From assembly GCA_023398335.1 (NCBI GenBank), contig JAEWSJ010000017.1, forward strand, positions 1 through 40,037: DNA of 40,037 nt. Reading direction: 5' to 3'. The translations under genes were made by a program, and so were the position numbers. The notes beneath the pieces are model-generated. The model saw nothing but the letters and a program-made list of their open reading frames with translations, was not told the DNA's origin and did no database searches. The first letter of the stretch is position 1, and the number at the start of each line of letters is the position of its first letter. Below, in pieces: positions 15,895 through 25,181 of the stretch. This DNA is from Bacillota bacterium (GTDB lineage: Bacteria; Bacillota_I; Bacilli_A; RFN20; CAG-288).

Positions 15895-16306
15895 ATGAAA
15901 CATGAAAAGTATAAGGGAGATGCTTTACTTCAAAAGGAATTTACAGTTGATTTCTTACAACATAAAACCAAAAAGAATGAGGGAGAGGAGAGTTCGGGTT
16001 GAAATGGAAAGAAGGAAGAAAATAGGTAGGTCTTATAGCGGTAATAATATATATGCTAGTAAGTTAATCTGTGGTGATTGTGGCTAAGTCTATGGTAGAA
16101 AATTATAGCACTCCACAGATAAATATCGTAAGATTATATGGCAGTGTAACAAGAAGTTTAAAACAGCTGAAAAATGTAAAACTCCGCATTTGGATGAAGA
16201 AGTAATAAAAGAGGTATTCATCAAAGCCTATAACCAAATAGCAGTAAATAAAGATAGGGTTATTGAAGGATATAAATTAATGATTTCTGCATTAATACTT
16301 ATGTAG
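15895..16306 (+). pseudogene. Decayed large serine recombinase (recombinase/zinc-ribbon part)
   Basis: The first frame gives 'MKHEKYKGDALLQKEFTVDF', the classic recombinase-domain block NEKYxGDALLQKTYTVDF. After a deletion and frame change near 15980-16000, a second frame gives 'MERRKKIGRSYSGNNIYAS' and 'LICGDCG', then TAA, a TAG, and 'KIIWQCNKKFKTAEKCKT' and 'HLDEEVIKEVFIKAYNQ', ending at TAG 16304. These are the zinc-ribbon and following helix of a Tn/phage-type serine integrase. The catalytic domain is missing. It is a relative, not a copy, of the intact recombinase at 32444-34168, and marks an old integration event at the right edge of the toxin island. Confidence 0.8.
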
Positions 16307-16347
16307 CTTTTTTATAATCGTCCTTGACTTAGGGTACATATCAAACT

Positions 16348-16415
16348 TTCGGCATTACATCTAGCTTTTTTTGATATTTTAGCTTTTATTCTCAGGCAAA
16401 CACGGGGTATATCAC
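16348..16415 (-). repeat. IS91-type terminal (oriIS-like) segment, copy 2 (remnant)
   Basis: Matches 69-136 at 63 of 68 positions, same orientation, including the transposase stop codon, but no transposase coding sequence follows. Instead the DUF4143 pseudogene begins at once. This is either the scar of a second IS91-type element or the product of one-ended transposition. Confidence 0.65.
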
Positions 16416-17001
16416 TACTTAATTGAATATATACTTGTTCACTTCCTTTTGTTGCTGCAAAATCTATTTTAGTGGAATATAGTTTACTTGCGTGAAGAGT
16501 ATAGCCTCTACGTAATAATTCGATACAAACAATATTTTCATATAGTCTTCCATAATCAAGGTTTTCCGACCCTTATAACGCGTATCTAAAACCAGAGACA
16601 CATAGGTAATATTAATAAGATGTTGCTAAATCAGAACTAAGTAAAAAAACATTTGAACCGGTTAAATAAATATCAAACTTTTGTTTTGAATGTAAACTGT
16701 TAATAACTAGTTCAAACTTATTGCACGTTTGGACTTCATCTATGTACAAGTAATTATTTGCTCCAGCAACATATTTACTTTCAATATATTTGTTTAGCGT
16801 CTGATATTCCTTAAGTTTTTCATTGGCTAAGTCTGTAAAATCTATATAAGTAATATTCTTTATATTTTTGCTTTGAAGATAATCAATATAAGATAACATC
16901 ATTTGAGATTTTCCTGAACGTCTGATCCCGGTTGTTATTTTTATATCCGGTGTATCTTTTAGTTTAATTAATTTTAATTGAAAAACATCATTTTGAGATA
17001 T
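16416..17001 (-). pseudogene. Decayed AAA_14/DUF4143 ATPase
   Basis: Read on the minus strand from 17001: an ATA stands where ATG is expected, then 'LIKLKDTPDIKITTGIRRSG' with Walker A GIRRSGKS, 'YIDFTDL', Walker B 'YLYIDEVQ' and 'IYLTGSN', stopping after 'SSDLATSY' at 16612. After an apparent deletion of ~200 codons the C-terminal DUF4143 part resumes: 'VSGFRYAL', an in-frame stop, 'DYGRLYENIVCIELLRRGY' and 'EQVYIQLSSDI', truncated at the IS91-type end. The functional family is cytoplasmic ATPases of unknown role. The gene is dead: lost start, stops, deletion and truncation. Confidence 0.85.
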
Positions 17002-17006
17002 ATAAT
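16978..17006 (+). promoter_or_regulatory. tldD-tldE promoter
   Basis: -35 TTGAAA (16978-16983), 17-base spacer, perfect -10 TATAAT (17001-17006). A start near 17013 leaves a ~23-base leader containing AGGAGG. The promoter lies inside the 5' end of the decayed, oppositely oriented ATPase gene. Confidence 0.75.
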
Positions 17007-17035
17007 AACTACAAGTTAACAGGAGGATAAATTTA

Positions 17036-18427
17036 ATGTTTTCAAAAAAAATTGCTTTAGCAGTTTTGAACGAAGGTTTAAAAACTGGAGCGGATTTTGC
17101 TGAATTGTATATTCAGGATAAACTCTCGAATATTATTTCTTTATCACATAAAAAGGTTGATTCTATTTCTTCTCACCTCATCTATGGAGCGGGTGTGAGA
17201 CTCATGAAAGGTAATTCGTATGTATATGGATATACATCGGATTTATCTGAAAAGTCTTTATTAGATTTAGCTTCACGTCTTTCGGCGTCATATAGCGATA
17301 AAAGATTAATAACGGTTGAATCTTTATCATTGGTAAAAAATCCACGTAAGCACAAAGTAAAAAAAGCTCATAATACTTTAGATATTAAGAGCAAAATAGA
17401 TTATTTAAAAGAAGGTGAAAAAGTAATCTATGATTATTCACCACTTATTGTCGATGCAGGATGTAATTTATTGGAAAATGATGAACATGTTGAAATCTTT
17501 AATTCTAAAGGTAAGGTCGTTGTTGATGATAGAGTACGTACACGTGTGATGATTAGTTCTGTCGCTGCCTCAGAAGGTAAATACGAAACAGCATATGAAG
17601 CTCCGGGAGCCTCAGTTGGATTGGAGTTACTTGATACTGTCGATATAAAATCTTTAGCTAAATCATGTGCCAAAGACGCGGTCGATTTACTTGATGCTCC
17701 TGAGTGTCCATCTGGGAAAATGCCGGTAATTATTGGTAATAGTTTCGGTGGTGTTTTGTTCCACGAAGCATGTGGTCATCCACTTGAAGGTGTCGCTATT
17801 GCCCATAATTCTTCAGTGTTTAATGGAAAGAAAGGCCAACAAATTGCTTCTAAAATAGTTACCGCAATTGATGATGGTACTATTGAGAACGGATGGGGCT
17901 CTTCTAATTTTGATGACGAAGGAAATAAAACAACCAAGAATGTTTTAATTAAAGATGGTATCTTAATTAACTATATGGTTGATGATTATAATGGAAGAAG
18001 ATTAGATATGCCGACTACCGGTTCTTGTCGAAGAGAATCTTATAAATACGTTCCTACAACAAGAATGACAAACACTTTTATTGCTAATGGTAAATCCAAC
18101 CCAGAAGACATTATTAAAGCAACTAAATTTGGGCTTTATTGTGTCTCATTTAAGGGTGGATCAGTCGATCCAACCACAGATAAATTCAATTTTACTGCGT
18201 CAAAAGCTTATATCATTAAAGATGGTAAGATTGATCATTTAGTTAAAGCCGCATCTTTAGTAGGCTATGGTTACGAAATCTTACCAAAGATTGATATGGT
18301 TGGTAATGATTGTTCCCGTGGACAAGGTAATTGTGGTGCTTCTTCTGGAAGTGTTCCAGCGGATGTTGGTCAACCGACTATAAGAGTATCCGAAATGACT
18401 GTCGGTGGAAGAGGAGAAAGATTATAA
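17036..18427 (+). CDS. tldD: TldD metalloprotease subunit
   Basis: A 463-aa zinc protease subunit. The catalytic HExxxH is HEACGH at residues 243-248 within 'GGVLFHEACGHPLEGVAIA'. The C-terminal block 'GNCGASSGSVPADVGQPTIR' is typical of TldD. TldD pairs with TldE to form a heterodimer that trims unfolded peptides reaching its internal chamber, and in other bacteria matures peptide antibiotics. It starts 9 bases after AGGAGG, under a strong promoter, and its TAA overlaps the ATG of tldE (TAATG). Length and motifs match the family and nothing is missing. It is the first core-chromosome gene after the accessory region. Confidence 0.95.
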   Translation: MFSKKIALAVLNEGLKTGADFAELYIQDKLSNIISLSHKKVDSISSHLIYGAGVRLMKGNSYVYGYTSDLSEKSLLDLASRLSASYSDKRLITVESLSLVKNPRKHKVKKAHNTLDIKSKIDYLKEGEKVIYDYSPLIVDAGCNLLENDEHVEIFNSKGKVVVDDRVRTRVMISSVAASEGKYETAYEAPGASVGLELLDTVDIKSLAKSCAKDAVDLLDAPECPSGKMPVIIGNSFGGVLFHEACGHPLEGVAIAHNSSVFNGKKGQQIASKIVTAIDDGTIENGWGSSNFDDEGNKTTKNVLIKDGILINYMVDDYNGRRLDMPTTGSCRRESYKYVPTTRMTNTFIANGKSNPEDIIKATKFGLYCVSFKGGSVDPTTDKFNFTASKAYIIKDGKIDHLVKAASLVGYGYEILPKIDMVGNDCSRGQGNCGASSGSVPADVGQPTIRVSEMTVGGRGERL

Positions 18428-19749
18428 TGGCAAGTTTTAAAAAATTCTTCGCAGAAGCAGAAGCAAAAGGAGTTGCTCCTTTTGAATTAAGATATACAAA
18501 AAGTACTGAATTATCCCTTGAGGTTTATCAGGATGATTTAGAGCAAAACACTATCGCTAGTAACTCTACCCTTATTGGTAGAGGCATGGTTGGTGGAAAG
18601 GTTGGAGTCTTCGAATCCGATAAAGTAGATTCAAAGATTGCCTCGTTGATGATTGATTCCATTAAAGCTAATGCCTTATTCGGTGGCGATTACGATGAAA
18701 GTTTCTTTATATCTAAAGGACTAAAGTATAAGAAGATAAAAAACAAGGACGAATCATTAGCGCTTGTTCCAAGTGAAAAGTTAATTGGAATGTGCAAAGA
18801 CATTTCAAAGAAAATTAGAACTCTTGAGCCACGTATTACTGTATGTAATGTTAATCTTTCGCTTAACAGTTCTGAAAGTGTTCTTGAAAATTCTAGAGGT
18901 TTAAAACTTAAATCTAAAGGGAATTATCTCGTTATTTACGCCTCAACAAAAATCGAGGTTGGAACGGAAGTTCAATCTGGCTTTAACTACGCAATAGTTT
19001 CTTCTTTAGATGAATTTAATGTTGATTCTTTCGTTAAAGAATCAATTAAGAAGATTGTTGATTCTCTCGGTGGTGGAGAAGTGAAATCTGGTAAATATAA
19101 TGTTATTTACTCACAAGATTGCGCTGCCTCTTTATTAAGATTTATGCTTAGTAACGTTTCCGCGTATAATGTAATCAATCATCTTTCTTTACTTGAAGGA
19201 AAGAAAGGACAACAAGTTTTATCTAAAAAAATGACACTTATTGAAAATCCTTATGCAGGAAGGCTTACAGATCAATCCTTTGATGATGAAGGAATACCTG
19301 CAAAGAAGAAAGTTATCTTCTCTAAAGGTGTGTTAAATGATTTTGTCTATGATTTAGATAGCGCTAAGAAGATGAATACTGAGTCTAGTGGCAATGCTGC
19401 TCTTCGAGGTGGAAAAGTTGTGCCTTCTATTTCGTATTTTGAAGTTAAAAAAGGTAAGAAATCCTTTGATGAAATAGTTAAATCGCTCAAGAAGGGAATA
19501 TACGTTACTTCTTTATCTGGCTTAGGTACTGGTCTTAATCCACAATCAGGAAGTTATTCCTTACAAGCGGAAGGTTTCTTAATTGAAGATGGTAAGATTG
19601 TTTCTCCAATTCCACTTATGACAGTAGCGGGAAATATTTTAGAAGATTTCGGTAAAGTAATGGAAGTTGGGAATGATTCGAAGTTTACATTAAATATGTG
19701 TTCAGTTCCTTCAATCCTTATTAAATCCTTGTCGGTTTCTGGCAAATAA
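18427..19749 (+). CDS. tldE: TldE/PmbA protease partner subunit
   Basis: A 440-aa partner of TldD starting MASFKKFFAEAEAKG. The ATG at 18427 overlaps the tldD stop by one base; the longer frame from 18331 would run inside tldD and is rejected. It has the TldD/PmbA fold, with 'EGKKGQQVLSKKMTLIENP', 'DQSFDDEGIPAKKKVIF' and a closing 'MEVGNDSKFTLNMCSVPS', but lacks HExxxH, as expected for TldE, which supplies the second half of the chamber. Translational coupling fits a 1:1 complex. It is followed by a perfect terminator. Confidence 0.93.
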   Translation: MASFKKFFAEAEAKGVAPFELRYTKSTELSLEVYQDDLEQNTIASNSTLIGRGMVGGKVGVFESDKVDSKIASLMIDSIKANALFGGDYDESFFISKGLKYKKIKNKDESLALVPSEKLIGMCKDISKKIRTLEPRITVCNVNLSLNSSESVLENSRGLKLKSKGNYLVIYASTKIEVGTEVQSGFNYAIVSSLDEFNVDSFVKESIKKIVDSLGGGEVKSGKYNVIYSQDCAASLLRFMLSNVSAYNVINHLSLLEGKKGQQVLSKKMTLIENPYAGRLTDQSFDDEGIPAKKKVIFSKGVLNDFVYDLDSAKKMNTESSGNAALRGGKVVPSISYFEVKKGKKSFDEIVKSLKKGIYVTSLSGLGTGLNPQSGSYSLQAEGFLIEDGKIVSPIPLMTVAGNILEDFGKVMEVGNDSKFTLNMCSVPSILIKSLSVSGK

Positions 19750-19767
19750 TAATCGTCTATTAATGTT

Positions 19768-19801
19768 AATCCTAAGATATTAGAGTATCTTAGGATTTTT
19801 T
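19768..19801 (+). terminator. Terminator of the tldD-tldE operon
   Basis: Perfect 12-bp stem AATCCTAAGATA/TATCTTAGGATT with a 6-base loop and a T tail. Confidence 0.88.
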
Positions 19802-19929
19802 AATCTAATAATATTAAGTTTTTATAAGCGATAAATCAAAAAAGATACGTTTAAATGTTTCTTTATCATTCGTTTTCTAGTAGAATTATGTTATTAGAAT
19901 AAAGTTATTTTTGAGGGGAGAGAGAGTAA

Positions 19930-20805
19930 ATGGCTAAAATAAAAATAATTACTGATTCAACGTCTGATTTAACCCCAACTTTATATAAAAAATTGGGCTG
20001 TGATATTGCTAGATTAAAAGTTAATTTTGGCTTAGAGTCTTATGTTGATGGAAAAGATATTGATATTGATAAACTCTATCAACTTGTTGAAGAAAAGCAA
20101 GTTCTTCCAAAAACATCGGCTTGTTCGGTTGGCGAAATAATTGAATTATTTGAAAAGAATATCAAGGAAGGATATGAAATAATTTTCGTTGGTATTTCTT
20201 CTTTATTTTCTTCCAATGTAAATAACGCTCGTATTGCTGCATCATCAATTGAAAACAGCGATAAGAAAATAAGAGTTGTTGATTCTATGTCACTTTCTTC
20301 AGGTATCGGATTATTATTATTTAAAATCCACGAAGATATCAATGCGGATTTATCGCTTGAAGAAGTATATCAAAATGCTTTAAAGATTATTCCAAATATC
20401 AATGCTGAATTTGTTGTTGATACGATGGAATTCTTGTTTAAAGGTGGAAGATGTAGTGGCTTATCATATTTCTTTGGTAAGGCTTTTAAAATCCATCCAG
20501 TAATCCGCGTTGAAAATGGAGGAATGGTGGTTCATAAACTTCCTCGCGGTCGTATAGAAAAGGGCGTGGATGTTCAAATCAATGAGTTTAAAGAACAATT
20601 AGAGAAAAACAACGTAGATTTATCTAATATCTTTATCACCCACTCTAAAGGGGGAGACTCAATTCAATATATGTTTGATGAGGTATCAAAATTAGTTGAC
20701 CCTTCTATTATTTCTATTACTGAAGCCGGCTGCATTGTTTCTTCTCACTGTGGAAAAGGAACAATCGGATTATTGTATATTACAAAAGAGAAGGTAATTA
20801 AATAA
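19930..20805 (+). CDS. DegV-family fatty-acid-binding protein
   Basis: A 291-aa protein of the DegV/FakB family, which binds a fatty acid and presents it to the kinase FakA for phospholipid synthesis. Visible marks: N-terminal 'IKIITDSTSDLTP', 'LPKTSACSVGEI' (the T-S-x-x-S segment contacting the lipid head), 'FVGISSLFSSNVNNAR', 'VDTMEFLFKGGRCSG' and the closing 'SHCGKGTIGLLYI'. Full length. Ribosome binding site GAGGGGAG; no clear promoter was found, although TAGAAT at 19881 is a possible -10. It ends five bases before the yfhO-like gene, suggesting a two-gene membrane-lipid/envelope operon. The lipid specificity cannot be read from the sequence. Confidence 0.92.
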   Translation: MAKIKIITDSTSDLTPTLYKKLGCDIARLKVNFGLESYVDGKDIDIDKLYQLVEEKQVLPKTSACSVGEIIELFEKNIKEGYEIIFVGISSLFSSNVNNARIAASSIENSDKKIRVVDSMSLSSGIGLLLFKIHEDINADLSLEEVYQNALKIIPNINAEFVVDTMEFLFKGGRCSGLSYFFGKAFKIHPVIRVENGGMVVHKLPRGRIEKGVDVQINEFKEQLEKNNVDLSNIFITHSKGGDSIQYMFDEVSKLVDPSIISITEAGCIVSSHCGKGTIGLLYITKEKVIK

Positions 20806-20810
20806 ATCTT

Positions 20811-23800
20811 ATGATAAGCTTTAATAATGTTAAAAATAGATATGATGATTTTTTAGTTAAAGCTAAAAAAGCAATAAGAAACTTCTATATAGATTTTCCG
20901 ACTATAGTACGTAACAAATGGGATGAAATTAAAGTTAAAGATTTGTTCCAGTGTTTTGTCGTGCTTTTAGTCGTGGCAGTTGGATGCTTTTTTTATTCGT
21001 TAGTTACCCACCAATTTACCATTCCTCTCGGCGGAGACTTTACAATTCAAGGAATGACCTTTATTTATAATGGCTATGATGATTGGCATACTTTCTTTGA
21101 GGCCGGAGTTTTTCCACAATGGGATACTTCTGGATTTTTAGGTGTATCTAATATTGCGGCTAACTCGTTCTATTATTTATTTGATCCGTTCTTTTTAATT
21201 CTTATTGTTTTCCCGCGGGCATGGTTAAGTCAACTTCAGTCAATAATGATGATTACTAAAATCATTTTAGCTGGTATTTTCTTTTACATGTATTTGGATG
21301 AATTTAAGATTTCTTCTTCTGTTAAAAAGATGGGTGCGGTCGCGTATGCTTTCTCTGGATGGATGATGTATTATTTATGGTTCTTCCATTTTCAAGAAAT
21401 TGCAACAGTCTTTCCATTGATGCTTTTAGGAGTGGAGAAGATAATTAAAAAAAGAGATCCACGAATGATGATTTTCTCGTTAGCGTTTATGGCTACGATT
21501 AATTACTTTATGTTTTACTCGTTAATAGTACTTTGTTTCCTTTATGCTTTATATCGTTTTATGCAAACTGCAAAAAATAGAAATCACGATGAAAACTGGA
21601 GTGTTATTGGCTGTGGATTTGTCTCGTTCTTTACTGGTGTATTACTATCAGGCTTTATTTTAATTCCGTGCATTATCGCTGACTTAAATATGCCACGTGC
21701 AACTTCGTCAACATATCTAGCTGATTTATTGGCGACTGAGGGCATACTTGCTAAATTAAAGTACATGTTTACATGGACTGAATCGACGAAGTATAAAGTT
21801 TATTATCCTTTTACGTCTTTGTTATTTATGAATGATAACTGTTTCAGTCAAGCGTTATTTTCAACTTCAGGATATGATAACGTTGGCTCAAGTATTTATA
21901 TTTTCATGCCGTTAGTTATGATGATTATTCCTTCTTTTGTCGATGTGTTTAAGAAGAAACAATGGAGTCAAATTATCGCCTTTGCTTTAGTAGCGTTTAT
22001 GGTTTTAACTCCATTTACATATTACATATTAAGTGCGTTTGTTCAAGCTTATGGTAGATGGGAAATCTTTGTTGTTGCCATGCTTATTTTGTTTGTATGT
22101 TTGCATTTTGATGATGCGGTCAAATTACCTCGTTATGTATTAGATATCTCGGCGGTTATAGTTATTGGTTTATCGGCATTAGTGGCATATATAGCTCTTA
22201 AGGTAGTTGCTGATTATTCTAGTTTAAAAGAACTAAGTAAAACTGCTAAATATATCATTCCATGTCAATTGGTGTGGGATGTAGCTATCTATGTGGCGAT
22301 GAGATTAAGATTTCAAAAGAAGTCATTTAAGAAAGATATGATCTACGTTGTTGGTCTTGAAGCAATTATTATGGCTAATGTTACTATTCAAGCGCAAATA
22401 ACATCAAATTATAGTAGTTTATTTATTGCGCACGAAGGAGCGCAAGAACAAACTAGATTGATTGAAGAACTTAATAATTACGATAAATCGTTCTATCGTA
22501 TCTTTAATTCTAAAGCTAGCAGATCCGATAATAATTTAGCGATGTATGAAGACTATAACGGAATATCCACTTTCCATTCGGTGTATAACTTTGATACAAG
22601 AGATTTGGTTGATTGGTCTAGAATATCTTATTCTTATGGTAACTGGTCAATGGGAGTCCATGAAAAAAGATACAATCTTGATTCAATGTTAGGAGTTAAA
22701 TATTATCTTTTAGAAAAAGGTGATGTAAATATTCCTTACGGATATGTTGATGTTACAAGTTTAACTGATTGTCCGGAGAAATTAAAAAATCTTTTATATC
22801 CAACAAATCCTAAAGCGGCATATTCGCTTTATTACAATACTAATTTTATCGATACTTTCTTCGCCTATTCAAATTACGTTTCATCGGATTCTTTTTCCTA
22901 TGGAAATTATGAAAACAACAATGAAATAAATTATTTGAAGAAAGCGATAATTGATAAAGAGTACTACGAAAAGAATCAAAGTGACTTTTCCAATTTTTCA
23001 AGAGACATATACGAGAAGATGGATAAATATGAACCTAAGCAATATGAAGTTACATATTATCGTTCTAACTGGGATAGCACAGATGTTCAGAATGGTGGGT
23101 ATCGTATTTATGATCCAAATATGTCAAATGCGGAATATTTAAAACAAAATCCAACGACTGATACCTCGATAAATTACAACACACCAGAGTACTTCTTTAT
23201 TTATCCAGGTGATACCATTGCAAAATATGGTGAAGATGTAACATATCATAATGGTGCAGCTACAGAAGCGTTAAATAATGTTGTTGGTAAGGTCCAAACT
23301 GGATTAACATATTATTCTAAGATCGCTGTTGATTTTACTACTCCTTTTTTAGGAGATGCATTAATAAGAAACGGTGCATACTTATCAATAATGTCAAAGT
23401 TCGGTTACAATATCGATTGGTATTTATACGATGAAAATTATAAAGTAATTACTCACGATATGCATATGTGGAATGGTTACTCTAAAACATACGACTGGAA
23501 ATACGCTCGCGGTTTCTATGTTGATAGACCGGTTAAAAAGATTGTTGGTGTATTGAAAGATAACCTTGCTAATACGACAGAAATTATTAGCAAACCATAT
23601 TTTGAATATGAATATAACACGGAATATCAAAACGATATTGATATGTTAAAAGATAATGCTAAAGATATAAAAATTACTTCTCGTACTACAGATAAAATTA
23701 ATTTTAAAACATCATTTGATGATTCAAAGATAATTGTTGCTAACATTCCTTATGAATCAGGATGGAGTTTAAGACGCGAGTATGTAAATAACGAGAACAA

Positions 23801-24041
23801 CGTTGTTGAAAGCGATGTAAAACTATTTAAAGCTCAGGGTGGATTGCTTGGCTTTATAGGCGACAAAGGAGAATATAATTACGTTTTATCGTATGAAACT
23901 CCAGGACTTAAAATAGGCTCAGTATTGACTTATACTGGAGCGGAGATTGCTGCCATTTTATTTACAATTTACTTTATCAATGCAAAGTATGATAAAATGT
24001 ATCGGAACTTTTATAAGAAGTATTCAACTAAGGATTTGTAG
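20811..24041 (+). CDS. yfhO: YfhO-family membrane glycosyltransferase-like protein
   Basis: A 1,076-aa polytopic protein with a GT-C-type plan: a first transmembrane helix at ~47-68 ('CFVVLLVVAVGCFFYSLV'), then 'IPLGGDFTIQGM' and 'SGFLGVSNIAANSFYY' in the first extracellular loop, about a dozen helices up to ~residue 525, a long extracellular C-terminal domain (~530-1030) and a final helix ('GAEIAAILFTIYFI'). YfhO proteins add sugars to lipoteichoic acid in Listeria and Staphylococcus, using undecaprenyl-linked sugar. The start lacks a close ribosome binding site (GAGAAGG is 16 bases upstream), so coupling to degV is likely. Substrate here is unknown. Confidence 0.9.
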   Translation: MISFNNVKNRYDDFLVKAKKAIRNFYIDFPTIVRNKWDEIKVKDLFQCFVVLLVVAVGCFFYSLVTHQFTIPLGGDFTIQGMTFIYNGYDDWHTFFEAGVFPQWDTSGFLGVSNIAANSFYYLFDPFFLILIVFPRAWLSQLQSIMMITKIILAGIFFYMYLDEFKISSSVKKMGAVAYAFSGWMMYYLWFFHFQEIATVFPLMLLGVEKIIKKRDPRMMIFSLAFMATINYFMFYSLIVLCFLYALYRFMQTAKNRNHDENWSVIGCGFVSFFTGVLLSGFILIPCIIADLNMPRATSSTYLADLLATEGILAKLKYMFTWTESTKYKVYYPFTSLLFMNDNCFSQALFSTSGYDNVGSSIYIFMPLVMMIIPSFVDVFKKKQWSQIIAFALVAFMVLTPFTYYILSAFVQAYGRWEIFVVAMLILFVCLHFDDAVKLPRYVLDISAVIVIGLSALVAYIALKVVADYSSLKELSKTAKYIIPCQLVWDVAIYVAMRLRFQKKSFKKDMIYVVGLEAIIMANVTIQAQITSNYSSLFIAHEGAQEQTRLIEELNNYDKSFYRIFNSKASRSDNNLAMYEDYNGISTFHSVYNFDTRDLVDWSRISYSYGNWSMGVHEKRYNLDSMLGVKYYLLEKGDVNIPYGYVDVTSLTDCPEKLKNLLYPTNPKAAYSLYYNTNFIDTFFAYSNYVSSDSFSYGNYENNNEINYLKKAIIDKEYYEKNQSDFSNFSRDIYEKMDKYEPKQYEVTYYRSNWDSTDVQNGGYRIYDPNMSNAEYLKQNPTTDTSINYNTPEYFFIYPGDTIAKYGEDVTYHNGAATEALNNVVGKVQTGLTYYSKIAVDFTTPFLGDALIRNGAYLSIMSKFGYNIDWYLYDENYKVITHDMHMWNGYSKTYDWKYARGFYVDRPVKKIVGVLKDNLANTTEIISKPYFEYEYNTEYQNDIDMLKDNAKDIKITSRTTDKINFKTSFDDSKIIVANIPYESGWSLRREYVNNENNVVESDVKLFKAQGGLLGFIGDKGEYNYVLSYETPGLKIGSVLTYTGAEIAAILFTIYFINAKYDKMYRNFYKKYSTKDL

Positions 24042-24099
24042 CAAGTTATTTAATTAACGAACAACAAATTTAATTGAAAACTAAAAAGGAGATATTTTT

Positions 24100-25179
24100 A
24101 TGGATTATATGATAGATAGATTAAATGTAATGGAAGACAGACTTCATCAAATTGATGAGAAGTTATCTGATCCTTCAACATCGTTTCATGATTCGAAAGA
24201 ATTAAATAAAGAAAGATCTGGTTTAGATGAACCAGTAAGACTCTATAAAGAGTATAAGAAAGTTCTAGCTGATTTAGACGATGCAAAAGTTATGGCAGAT
24301 GAAGATGATGAAGAAATGGCTGCTATGGGTAAAGATGAAGTAGTAAGATTAGAAGACGAAAAAGAAAAATTATATAAGAAAATTCAAGTTTCCTTATTAC
24401 CATCTGATGAAAATGATGGTAAAAATATCGTTATGGAAATTCGTGGCGCTGTCGGAGGAGATGAAGCGGATTTATTTGCGGGTGATTTATACCGTATGTA
24501 TTTAAAATACGCTGATAGAAAAGGTTGGAAAGTACAACTTATTGATGAAAACCCAACATCTTTAGGTGGATATTCTTTAGTTTCCTTTATGATTAAAGGG
24601 AAAGGTGTTTATTCACGTCTTAAGTTTGAATCTGGCTCACACCGTGTTCAAAGAGTTCCTCGTACGGAAACATCAGGTCGTTTACATACATCAACCGCAA
24701 CAGTTCTAGTTATGCCTGAAGTTGAAACAGTTGATGTTACGATAAACCCAACAGATTTACAAATTGATACTTACCGTTCTCAAGGTGCTGGTGGTCAAAA
24801 CGTTAACAAGACTGAATCTGCGGTTAGAATTACTCATGTTCCATCTGGAATTGTTGTTACTTGCCAGGTAGAACGTAGTCAAATTCAAAACAGAGAAATT
24901 GCTATGCAACTTCTTCGTACAAGATTAAAAGCAAAAGTTGACGAAGAACAAAATGAAAAAATTGGTGCTGAAAGAAGATTAAAAGTAGGTACTGGTGAAC
25001 GTTCTGAAAAGATTAGAACTTATAACTATCCACAAAACAGAGTTACAGATCATCGTATTGGTTTTACTACCAATAATCTTGATCGTGTTTTGGAAGGTGA
25101 CCTTGACGCTATTCTCGATGCGTTAAATGAAGAAAATCAAAAAGATTTAATCTTGGAAGCAGGAAAAAAATCTGATTAA
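24100..25179 (+). CDS. prfA: Peptide chain release factor 1
   Basis: A 359-aa class I release factor that reads UAA and UAG stop codons and triggers peptidyl-tRNA hydrolysis. The catalytic GGQ is at residues 231-233 in 'YRSQGAGGQNVNKTESAVRI'. The RF1-type codon-recognition tripeptide P-x-T is PRT at 187-189 ('VQRVPRTETSGR'); RF2 would show SPF. Full length; ribosome binding site AAAGGAG eight bases before the ATG. It is followed two bases later by prmC, whose product methylates the GGQ glutamine, the standard bacterial pairing. Confidence 0.97.
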   Translation: MDYMIDRLNVMEDRLHQIDEKLSDPSTSFHDSKELNKERSGLDEPVRLYKEYKKVLADLDDAKVMADEDDEEMAAMGKDEVVRLEDEKEKLYKKIQVSLLPSDENDGKNIVMEIRGAVGGDEADLFAGDLYRMYLKYADRKGWKVQLIDENPTSLGGYSLVSFMIKGKGVYSRLKFESGSHRVQRVPRTETSGRLHTSTATVLVMPEVETVDVTINPTDLQIDTYRSQGAGGQNVNKTESAVRITHVPSGIVVTCQVERSQIQNREIAMQLLRTRLKAKVDEEQNEKIGAERRLKVGTGERSEKIRTYNYPQNRVTDHRIGFTTNNLDRVLEGDLDAILDALNEENQKDLILEAGKKSD

Positions 25180-25181
25180 TT

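Noticed and set aside
18331..18426. Longer tldE starting inside tldD
   Set aside because: Cys/Trp-rich shadow of the tldD frame with no ribosome binding site; TAATG overlap at 18425-18429 is the normal start.
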